A model generated the notes under the pieces. It searched no databases and had not been told where the DNA came from. It saw only the letters and a list, made by a program, of their open reading frames with translations. From NCBI GenBank assembly GCA_035252155.1, contig DATFDL010000705.1, forward strand, positions 1 through 24,753: a DNA stretch of 24,753 nt, given 5' to 3'. This DNA is from JAICLL01 sp035252155 (GTDB lineage: Bacteria; Planctomycetota; Planctomycetia; Pirellulales; JAICIG01). Position numbers and translations under genes: made by a program. Below are positions 1 through 6,195 of the stretch, in pieces; within the stretch, counting starts at the first letter, position 1; every line of letters starts with the position of its first letter.

Positions 1-984
1 AACGGCGTATTGCAATATCAAGTTGTTCATAACTTGAGCGTCGGCCGCCGCAGTGAGGAAATTCTGCGAGTGCTGGCGGCGCTGCAAACCGGCGGCCTAT
101 GCGCCGAAGGCTGGAACCCCGCGCAAGCCACGCTCGACGCCCCGCGCCGCTTGGGGCCGGGCAGTGTCGTCTCGCACTATCGAATCGAACGACAAGTGGG
201 CAGCGGCACGTTTTCCGCGGTCTTTCGCGCTCAAGACACGACGCTGGAGCGCACCGTAGCGCTGAAAGTAATGAAGCCCGACAGCCCGGTGCCGGCCAGC
301 GCCGTACTGGCCGAGGCCCGTGCCGCCGCCGCTTTGAACCATCCGAACGTCTGTACCATCTATTCGGTCGACGAGGCCGAGGGCGTGCCCGTGATTGCCA
401 TGGAGTATCTTTCGGGCAGCCCGCTGAGCAAGCAAATCGCCGGCCGGCCGCTGCCGCCCGAGACGGCCGCCAGCGTGGCGCGGCAGATCGCCTCGGGCAT
501 GGCGGCGGCCCATGCGCAGGGTGTCACGCACGGTGATTTAAAGCCGGCCAACGTGTTCGTCACGCACGCCGGAGTGGTCAAAATTCTCGATTTTGGTTTG
601 GCCCGGCGCGAGACCGTGGACGACGACCCTGACGCCACGGCCGACCTGGCGCCCGGCGCCACGGGGGCGGTCACCGGAACGCCCAGCTACATGTCGCCCG
701 AGCAGGCGGGCGGGTTCGCTCCGACGGCAGCCAGCGATGTGTTTGCCTTGGGCGCCATCTTGTATGAGATGGTCACCGGCAAGCAAGCGTTCTCGGGCGT
801 GAACGTGCTCCAGACTCTGCGCCGAATTCGTGAGGTAGTTCCTGAAACATTGGTCGGCGACATAGCCGAACACTTCGCGTCACTGCTGGCCGAAATGTTG
901 GTGCGCGACGCGGGCGATCGCACCATCACGATGGCCGACGTGGCAGAGCGACTCACTGGCCTAGTTCCGCTTGCAGCTTTTTGA
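1..984 (+). CDS. Peroxiredoxin-Ser/Thr protein kinase fusion, 5' partial
   Basis: The frame is open from base 1, so the gene starts upstream of the window; the TTG at 10 is only the first internal candidate start. Numbering from that TTG, residues 1-43 match the C-terminal end of typical 2-Cys peroxiredoxins (AhpC/Prx1): the VxNLxVGR segment, an ExLRxLxALQ helix and GGLCAEGW, with Cys31 in the place of the resolving cysteine. A short linker leads to a Hanks-type kinase domain (about 57-317): glycine loop GSGTFS (64-69), Lys86, Glu102, catalytic loop HGDLKPAN (174-181), DFG (194-196) and GTPSYMSPE (223-231). The Arg of the usual HRD is Gly, so this is a non-RD kinase. No membrane segment is visible, so it is probably cytosolic. 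The gene ends 32 nt inside the convergent sigma factor gene. Peroxide control of kinase activity is inference; the kinase call is firm and the fusion is read directly from the frame. Confidence 0.88.
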   Translation, partial: NGVLQYQVVHNLSVGRRSEEILRVLAALQTGGLCAEGWNPAQATLDAPRRLGPGSVVSHYRIERQVGSGTFSAVFRAQDTTLERTVALKVMKPDSPVPASAVLAEARAAAALNHPNVCTIYSVDEAEGVPVIAMEYLSGSPLSKQIAGRPLPPETAASVARQIASGMAAAHAQGVTHGDLKPANVFVTHAGVVKILDFGLARRETVDDDPDATADLAPGATGAVTGTPSYMSPEQAGGFAPTAASDVFALGAILYEMVTGKQAFSGVNVLQTLRRIREVVPETLVGDIAEHFASLLAEMLVRDAGDRTITMADVAERLTGLVPLAAF

Positions 985-1582
985 TCGCCCGGCCCCAAAG
1001 CATCTGGACCGCGGGACGCGAACGCCCCATCCGCTCGGCGACCTGATGGAAGCTGAGCCGCTCCAGGTTGCGCAGCACCACGACCTCGCGATAGTCGGGC
1101 GGCAGCGCGTCGATGGCCGCCGCGAGCTGCAACTGACGGTCGCGGCAGACGAGTTGCTGGCTGGGCGTCGGTTCGCGACCCGCCGGCTCCGGCGCGCCCA
1201 CTGCCTGCGGGTCGTCGGCGCGATCGGAAAAGCGCACCTCGCGCCGCGCCTGCCGCTTGTCGGTGCCGCCGTAGTGCCGCACCACGTCCGCGGTGTTATG
1301 CGCCAAAATCCGCCGCAGCCAGGCCAGCCACTCGGCCTCGCTGCGACCCGCGAACCGATCAAAATCGCGATGGGCCTCCAACAGCGTCAACTGCACCAGG
1401 TCGGAAGCGTCAACCTTGGCTTGCATCCAACCATGCACTTGCGCCCGCGCGAGCAGATTCAGGTAGCTGCGGCAGGCCTGAAACAACAGTTCCTTCTGCG
1501 CAGCGTCGCCCTCGCGGGCCGCGGCCAACAGACCCTCGATGGTCATCGCTTCATTTTGCATTTTGGCTTTTACATTTTGCAT
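953..1582 (-). CDS. ECF-type RNA polymerase sigma factor, planctomycete type
   Basis: A 209-aa sigma-70 family factor with only regions 2 and 4. Region 2 spans about 24-106 and includes the DASDLVQ and EAHRDFDRFAGR segments; region 4 spans about 148-205 with a helix-turn-helix near 178-200. The RRILAHNTADVVRHYGGTDKR stretch is typical of a sigma subfamily expanded in Planctomycetota. The ATG at 1582 is chosen because AGGAGG lies 8 nt upstream (1591-1596). A later ATG at 1546 would remove an odd leader, MQNVKAKMQNEA, which is encoded by an AT-rich repeat. The 3' end overlaps the convergent kinase gene by 32 nt. No anti-sigma gene is visible. Planctomycete ECF factors often neighbour Ser/Thr kinases, so the adjacent kinase is the natural candidate regulator. 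That is inference. Confidence 0.9.
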   Translation of the reverse strand: MQNVKAKMQNEAMTIEGLLAAAREGDAAQKELLFQACRSYLNLLARAQVHGWMQAKVDASDLVQLTLLEAHRDFDRFAGRSEAEWLAWLRRILAHNTADVVRHYGGTDKRQARREVRFSDRADDPQAVGAPEPAGREPTPSQQLVCRDRQLQLAAAIDALPPDYREVVVLRNLERLSFHQVAERMGRSRPAVQMLWGRAIKKLQAELGQ

Positions 1583-1677
1583 TTTGACTTCCTCCTACGT
1601 TGAGGAATGCCCCTTGGCGGCGGCGCACCCGCGGAGGGAAAGTAAAAATGCAAAATGTAAAATGCAAAAGTCAAAAT
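1552..1677. repeat. AT-rich inverted repeat at the ECF sigma start
   Basis: Two arms are built from ATTTTGCATTTT-like words. The inner parts, 1568-1590 and 1640-1662, are inverted copies matching at 22 of 23 positions, separated by 49 nt. The left arm supplies the start codon and first codons of the ECF sigma gene. The right arm lies downstream of the ftsY stop. The strong AT bias contrasts with the GC-rich surroundings. Confidence 0.75.
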
Positions 1678-1700
1678 CGGCTGACAATCGTGCGATCTCG

Positions 1701-2627
1701 CTACGCCGGCACCAGATCCTCGAACATCGCCTCGACAAACGCGTCAGGGTCGAAGGCCGCCAGGTCGTCGGCTTTTTCCCCGACGCCAATATACTTGACC
1801 GGCAGCCCCACCTGTTGCCGAATCGCCACGATCACGCCGCCTTTGGCGGTGCCGTCGATCTTGGCCAAGATGATGCCGGTGCACTGCACCGCGTCGGTAA
1901 AGTGCTTTGCCTGGCTGATGCCGTTCTGGCCAGTTGTTGCGTCGAGCACCAGCAGCACTTCGTGCGGGGCGTCGGGCAACTGCTTGCCGATCACGCGGTG
2001 AATCTTGGTCAACTGCTGCATCAAGTTCTGCTGCGTTTGCAGGCGACCGGCTGTATCGACAATGCAAACGTCGGCCTTCGTTTCGATCGCCCGGGCGACG
2101 GCGCGGTGGGCGACGCTGGCGGGATCCCCGCCCGATTCGCCCTTGACGATCTCGCAACCCAGCCTGCCCGCCCAGACGGTCAATTGCTCGACGGCGGCGG
2201 CCCGAAACGTGTCGGCCGCGCCGAGCACCACCCGGCGGCCCTGCGAGATGAACAAATTGGCCAGTTTGGCGATCGAGGTGGTTTTGCCCGCTCCATTGAC
2301 GCCGGCCACCATGATGACCGTCGGCGCCTCGGCGGCCAGGCGGATGGGCACCTCATCTTGCGACAAGAGGCCCTTCAATTTTTTTTTGACCGTGTCGAGC
2401 ACGTCGACAAGTTGCACGACCCGGCCGCGAAAATCAGTGCGCACCTCGGCGATCGTCTCTTGGGCCGACTGCACGCCCATATCGGTCCGAACCAAGATGC
2501 CCAACAGGTCGTCGAGGAAGGCATCGTCGACCAGCCGGCCTTCGCTCTTGAACAGATCGCGAATATCGGTATTCAGCAGCCGGGTGGTCTTTTGCAGACC
2601 GGCTTTCAGTTTGTCGAAAAGTCCCAT
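1701..2627 (-). CDS. ftsY: Signal recognition particle receptor FtsY
   Basis: A 308-aa SRP-type GTPase that docks ribosome-SRP complexes at the membrane. The N-domain helical bundle (about 1-90) is followed by the G domain: P-loop GVNGAGKT (109-116), DTFRAAA (139-145), DTAGR (191-195) and AKIDGTAKGG (255-264). The usual TKLD/TKID is AKID here. The acidic A domain of E. coli FtsY is absent and the protein starts directly with MGLFDKLK, as in many short FtsY proteins. The ATG lies 3 nt after the nusB stop with no clear ribosome binding site, so translation is probably coupled to nusB. It is the last gene of the leftward housekeeping run. Confidence 0.97.
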   Translation of the reverse strand: MGLFDKLKAGLQKTTRLLNTDIRDLFKSEGRLVDDAFLDDLLGILVRTDMGVQSAQETIAEVRTDFRGRVVQLVDVLDTVKKKLKGLLSQDEVPIRLAAEAPTVIMVAGVNGAGKTTSIAKLANLFISQGRRVVLGAADTFRAAAVEQLTVWAGRLGCEIVKGESGGDPASVAHRAVARAIETKADVCIVDTAGRLQTQQNLMQQLTKIHRVIGKQLPDAPHEVLLVLDATTGQNGISQAKHFTDAVQCTGIILAKIDGTAKGGVIVAIRQQVGLPVKYIGVGEKADDLAAFDPDAFVEAMFEDLVPA

Positions 2628-2630
2628 GAA

Positions 2631-3038
2631 TCAGGCGTCGCGCTGCTTCTCCAAAAAACGATCCAAGATGCCGTTGACGAAAGGGGCCGATTGCGCCGTG
2701 CCGTACCGCTTGGCCAGTTCGACCGCCTCATTGATGGCCACGCGGCCGGGCGTGTCGGCGTACAGGATTTCGTAGACGCCCAGCCGCAGCACGTTGCGGT
2801 CGGTGGTGGCCATGCGGTCGAGGCTCCAGTTGTCGGCGGTACGGGCCAGCAGGCTGTCGAGCTCCGTCCGGTTGCGGCGCACGCCCGCCACCAGCGACCG
2901 CGCAAAGGCGATCAGTTCTTCGTGCTTCAGCCGAGCGGCCAGAAACTCATCGGCCTGGGCCGGATTGCCTCCGGGGTTCAGGTCGTCCTGAAACAAGACC
3001 TGCAAGGCGACTTCTCGGGCGCGGCTACGTCGGGACAT
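2631..3038 (-). CDS. nusB: Transcription antitermination factor NusB
   Basis: A 135-aa protein of normal NusB length. It starts SRRSRAREVALQVLFQ, the usual helix 1, and ends with the family's FVNGILDRFLE segment; ATTDRNVLRLGVYEIL and AINEAVELAKRYG are also diagnostic. NusB with NusE (S10) binds boxA RNA in rRNA antitermination complexes. It lies directly upstream of ftsY. No good ribosome binding site precedes the ATG; the preceding bases are AT-rich (ATTATAAAA). The next gene upstream, ribH, is separated by 381 nt of repeat-rich DNA, so nusB may have its own promoter. A ribH-nusB pairing is common in bacteria. Confidence 0.95.
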   Translation of the reverse strand: MSRRSRAREVALQVLFQDDLNPGGNPAQADEFLAARLKHEELIAFARSLVAGVRRNRTELDSLLARTADNWSLDRMATTDRNVLRLGVYEILYADTPGRVAINEAVELAKRYGTAQSAPFVNGILDRFLEKQRDA

Positions 3039-3098
3039 TTTTATAATGAGGCTCTATGGCAGAGCGTATTTGTTGAATGATTAGCGTCGAGCAACGCG

Positions 3099-3265
3099 AC
3101 CGTGCGTTTTCTTAGGCATCGCCGGGCAAATGAATCGACCATGTAGGCAATGACTAAAACTCAATTTGATACGGTTCATCACGCAAAATCAGCATAACAC
3201 CAATCATTTTTCACGGGAACCAGAGCCGATTTATTTGCCCGGCAATGCCTCATTAAACGCACGGT
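3099..3265. mobile_element. MITE-like element with about 41-bp inverted ends
   Basis: The ends 3099-3139 and 3225-3265 are imperfect inverted repeats, matching at about 35 of 41 positions, around an 85-nt centre. The best blocks are ACCGTGCGTTT (3099-3109 against 3255-3265) and AGGCATCGCCGGGCAAAT (3114-3131 against 3233-3250, one mismatch). Flanking 8-mers GCAACGCG (3091-3098) and GCATCGCT (3266-3273) agree at 6 of 8 positions and could be a decayed target duplication. No transposase is encoded. A long RNA hairpin with a regulatory role is the alternative. Confidence 0.5.
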
Positions 3266-3317
3266 GCATCGCTAGCGCGGAGGATTCATCAGCTCCGGCA
3301 TGAACCGCCCACGCTGG

Positions 3318-3389
3318 GTAGCAGAATTCGTGAGAATTCTGGCCGGAAGCTAGCGATGAGGTCCTGACTTCTCACGAAGTCAGCTACGG
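3318..3389. repeat. Pair of inverted REP-like hairpins (family A)
   Basis: The first unit (+) is GTAGC, then stem AGAATTC (3323-3329), loop GTGA, stem GAATTCT (3334-3340), then GG. The second unit (-) reads GTAGC, TGACTTC, GTGA, GAAGTCA, GG (3389-3363). Head, loop and tail are the same while both stem strands differ in concert. The pair sits head-outward downstream of ribH. A third copy lies near 23186-23210 downstream of the glycosyltransferase gene, and both minus-strand copies share the flanking words AATCC and GGCTAGGC. Confidence 0.75.
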
Positions 3390-3419
3390 ACTGACGAGTA
3401 ATCCGGCTAGGCACGTCTG

Positions 3420-3890
3420 CTACTCGGGCGTCTGCCGCAACAAGTCTACCATGCGCAGGGCCGCTTCGGCACACTCGACGCCTTTGTTGCCGACGTTGCC
3501 GCCCGAGCGATGGATCGCCTGTTCGAGCGTATCGCAGGTCAAGACGCCGAACAAGACCGGCACGCCGCTGTCGACCGCGGCCCGCGCCAGTTCGGTACTG
3601 ACGGCGCGGTTGATGTGCTGGTCGTGGGTCGTTTCGCCGCGAATCACCGCGCCCAGGCAGAGCACCGCGGCGTACCGCCCGCTGTGGGCGTGCCGCGCGG
3701 CCACCAGCGGAAGCTCAAACGCCCCCGGCACCCAGGCCACGTCGATCGCGTCGTCGGCCACCCCGTGCTGGGCCAGCGCCCGCACCGCGCCGTCGAGCAG
3801 CGCCGTGGTGATCGATTCATTATAGCGCGAAACGACGATCGAGAAGCGTCCGGCGGCGGCACGCAGTTGGCCTTCGATGATATTTGGCAT
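3420..3890 (-). CDS. ribH: 6,7-dimethyl-8-ribityllumazine synthase
   Basis: A 156-aa lumazine synthase, the penultimate step of riboflavin synthesis. It condenses 5-amino-6-ribitylamino-uracil with 3,4-dihydroxy-2-butanone 4-phosphate. Visible signatures: SRYN (21-24), GAFELP (56-61), GAVIRGETTHDQHI with the catalytic His at about 89, and the phosphate-binding AIHRSGGNVGNKG with Arg128. The length is normal for an icosahedral or pentameric RibH. The ATG overlaps the rho stop codon by one base (TAATG), which implies coupled translation. The other riboflavin genes are not in the window. Confidence 0.97.
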   Translation of the reverse strand: MPNIIEGQLRAAAGRFSIVVSRYNESITTALLDGAVRALAQHGVADDAIDVAWVPGAFELPLVAARHAHSGRYAAVLCLGAVIRGETTHDQHINRAVSTELARAAVDSGVPVLFGVLTCDTLEQAIHRSGGNVGNKGVECAEAALRMVDLLRQTPE

Positions 3891-5467
3891 TACGACTTCA
3901 TGCTCATCAGAAACTCGGCGTTAGTCTTGGTCTTGCCCAGCCGCGTGGTGAGCAACTCCATCGCTTCCACCGAGTTCATGTCGTTGAGCACACGGCGCAG
4001 AATGCAGATGCGGCGGTGCTCTTCAGGGTCGAGCAGCATCTCCTCGCGGCGGGTACCACTGGCGCTGATGTCGATCGCCGGCCAGACACGCTTGTCCACC
4101 AGCTTGCGGTCGAGCACGATCTCCAGATTGCCGGTACCCTTGAATTCCTCGAAAATCACCTCGTCCATTTTGCTGCCTGTGTCGATCAGGGCAGTGGCGA
4201 TGATCGTCAGCGAGCCGCCTTCCTCGACCTTGCGGGCGGCCCCGAAAAACCGCTTGGGCTTCTGAAGGGCGTTGGCATCGACGCCGCCGGAGAGAATCTT
4301 GCCCGAATGCGGCACCTCGGCGTTCCAGGCCCGTGCCAGCCGCGTGATCGAGTCGAGAAAGATGACCACGTCGTAGCCATACTCGACCATCCGCTTGGCC
4401 TTTTCGATGACCATTTCCGACACCTGCAGGTGCCGCGCCGAAGGTTCGTCGAACGTCGAGCTGATGACCTCGCAATTCGGCCCCTTGATCTGGCGCTCCA
4501 TGTCGGTCACTTCCTCGGGGCGCTCGTCGATCAAGAGCATGATGACGTAGACCTCGGGATGGTTGATCAGCACGCTCTTGGCCATCTTTTGCAACAGGAT
4601 CGTCTTACCGGCCCGCGGCGGACTGACGATCAGCCCTCGCTGCCCGAAGCCGATCGGCACGATCAGATCGACCACCCGCATGTTGACCTCTTCGGCGCCG
4701 GCTTCGAGCACCACGCGCTTGTCGGGGTGCAGCGGCGTCAGGTCGTCGAAAAAGACCTTTTCCGAAAGCAGATTGGGGTCTTGATAGTTGATCGCTTCAA
4801 CGCGCAACAGGGCGAAGTAACGCTCGTTTTCCTTGGGCGGGCGAATCTGCCCCGACACGGTCGCCCCGGTGCGCAGGCCGAATCGGCGAATCTGACTGGG
4901 CGAAACATAAATGTCGTCGGGGCACGAGAGATAGTGGTAGTCGGGACTGCGCAAGAAGCCAAAACCGTCGGGCAACACCTCCAGCGTGCCCTCGCCAAAC
5001 ATCAGCCCGTTGAGCTTCACCCGCTCTTTGAGGATCTTGAAGATCAAATCCTGCTTCTTGATGCCCATGTAATCGGTCAGGTTTTCCTTGCGGGCCTGCT
5101 CGATCAATTGGGGCATGGTGAGCCGCTGTAGCTCGGCGATGTGAATGTCGCCTTGCTTGATTTGCTCGTAATGCTCGTGGATTTCGTCGCGTTCCAACCC
5201 GGCCTCTTCGGCCAGCTCCTCGGCCAGCGAGAGCGGCTCGGCCTCGTCGAGCTCGTCGATGTACGAGCGTTCGGACGTGTAAGAGTTGCCGGGCGAAGCA
5301 TCGTCGTCGGCCACCGAGGCGGCGGCCGACGGCTGTCCGTCGCCCGCAAAGTGTCCGTCGCCGTTGAAATGCCCATCGCCGGAGACCGGTTCGTCCTCCA
5401 GGGGATCGAAATGCTTGGGGGGACCGGCGCGTTTGGTTCGCTGCTTGATGCTTTTGGCGTCTGCCAT
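3890..5467 (-). CDS. rho: Transcription termination factor Rho
   Basis: A 525-aa RNA-dependent helicase of the hexameric Rho family. It has an acidic, low-complexity N-terminal extension (about 1-105), an N-terminal helix bundle (about 108-150), a cold-shock-like RNA-binding domain (about 155-225; GFGFLRSPDYHYL), Walker A PPRAGKT (283-289), Walker B VVIFLDS (367-373) and the C-terminal RecA core (SGTRREEMLLDPEE, 469-483). The extension contains three near-copies of GDGHF/GDGQ (30-44). E. coli Rho has 419 residues, so this protein is about 100 longer, as in several GC-rich phyla. GGGAG lies about 10 nt before the ATG. It lies between coaE and ribH in the leftward run. Confidence 0.97.
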   Translation of the reverse strand: MADAKSIKQRTKRAGPPKHFDPLEDEPVSGDGHFNGDGHFAGDGQPSAAASVADDDASPGNSYTSERSYIDELDEAEPLSLAEELAEEAGLERDEIHEHYEQIKQGDIHIAELQRLTMPQLIEQARKENLTDYMGIKKQDLIFKILKERVKLNGLMFGEGTLEVLPDGFGFLRSPDYHYLSCPDDIYVSPSQIRRFGLRTGATVSGQIRPPKENERYFALLRVEAINYQDPNLLSEKVFFDDLTPLHPDKRVVLEAGAEEVNMRVVDLIVPIGFGQRGLIVSPPRAGKTILLQKMAKSVLINHPEVYVIMLLIDERPEEVTDMERQIKGPNCEVISSTFDEPSARHLQVSEMVIEKAKRMVEYGYDVVIFLDSITRLARAWNAEVPHSGKILSGGVDANALQKPKRFFGAARKVEEGGSLTIIATALIDTGSKMDEVIFEEFKGTGNLEIVLDRKLVDKRVWPAIDISASGTRREEMLLDPEEHRRICILRRVLNDMNSVEAMELLTTRLGKTKTNAEFLMSMKS

Positions 5468-5571
5468 GATTGAGATACTCCCGCAAAGGGAAAAAGCTGC
5501 CGACGCGCGGAAGGCGCCAGCGGTAGGTTCCTTTAGCTTACACGAACAAAGGGGCGAAATGAAGAGACGGG

Positions 5572-6195
5572 TTACTCATCCGGCGATACCAGCGATTGCC
5601 AGAGCCGCTCGACCTGGCTCCGGGTGGCTTCGGGCGTGCCCGAATTGTCGATGATGGTATCCGCGCGGTCTCGTTTGATCTGCAACGGCTCTTGGGCCGC
5701 TTCACGGGCCATAAAATCCTCCTGACTCCAGCCGCGTAGCAAGGCACGCTGCCGGCGCACCTCGTCCGGAGCGTCGACAAAGACGATCCGGTCGCAAAGC
5801 CGGTCCCAGCCGGCCTTGAGCATGACGGGGGCGTCGAGCACCGCCACCGAAAACCCTTCGGCGGCCAGGCGCGACGCCTCGCGCCGCAGCAGCGTTTCGA
5901 TCTTGGGATGGGTGATTTGCTCTAAATACTCCAGTTCACGCCGCCCGTCGGCGGTCGGGGAAAAGACAATCTTCGCCAATGCCGGCCGGCGAACGTGGCC
6001 ATCGGGGCCGAAAATCTCTTCTCCCCAGCGGCGACGGGCCAGTTGCTCAAGTTCGGGCAAGCGCAACACCTCGTGACCTGCGGCGTCGCCGTCGAGCGAT
6101 CCGGCGCCTAACGCTTGCAACTGCCGCGCGATCAGGCTCTTCCCGCCGGCCACGCCGCCCAACAGCCCGACCACACGCAATTTATTGTTTCGCAT
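5572..6195 (-). CDS. coaE: Dephospho-CoA kinase
   Basis: A 207-aa P-loop kinase that phosphorylates the 3'-OH of dephospho-CoA, the last step of CoA synthesis. The Walker A motif is GGVAGGKS (13-20), with Ala16 and Gly17 where most CoaE proteins have Ala/Ser. The DGDAAGHEVL segment (about 35-44) matches the family's DADxxxH motif, and LEQITHPKI (about 90-98) and VLDAPVMLKAGWD (about 118-130) are typical. The start overlaps the end of polA by 14 nt, so translation is probably coupled. A polA-coaE neighbourhood occurs in many bacteria. A gap of 104 nt separates it from rho. Confidence 0.95.
   Translation of the reverse strand: MRNNKLRVVGLLGGVAGGKSLIARQLQALGAGSLDGDAAGHEVLRLPELEQLARRRWGEEIFGPDGHVRRPALAKIVFSPTADGRRELEYLEQITHPKIETLLRREASRLAAEGFSVAVLDAPVMLKAGWDRLCDRIVFVDAPDEVRRQRALLRGWSQEDFMAREAAQEPLQIKRDRADTIIDNSGTPEATRSQVERLWQSLVSPDE

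Larger units (their letters stand above)
3039..3419. other. Intergenic region filled with palindromic repeats
   Basis: No convincing gene is present. From right to left, as read by the flanking genes, it holds a pair of inverted GTAG-headed hairpins (3318-3389), a nested perfect 10-bp inverted repeat (3267-3276 with 3349-3358) and a 167-bp element with long inverted ends (3099-3265). A short unexplained stretch before nusB may hold its promoter; no convincing -35/-10 pair was found there. Confidence 0.7.

Noticed and set aside
1539..3080. 513-aa open frame on the plus strand
   Set aside because: It is antisense to ftsY and nusB, both firmly identified; the long frame results from GC-rich codon bias on the other strand.
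3884..5131. 415-aa open frame on the plus strand
   Set aside because: Antisense to rho; the product has no family likeness and is His/Asp/Gln-rich in the way mirror frames are.
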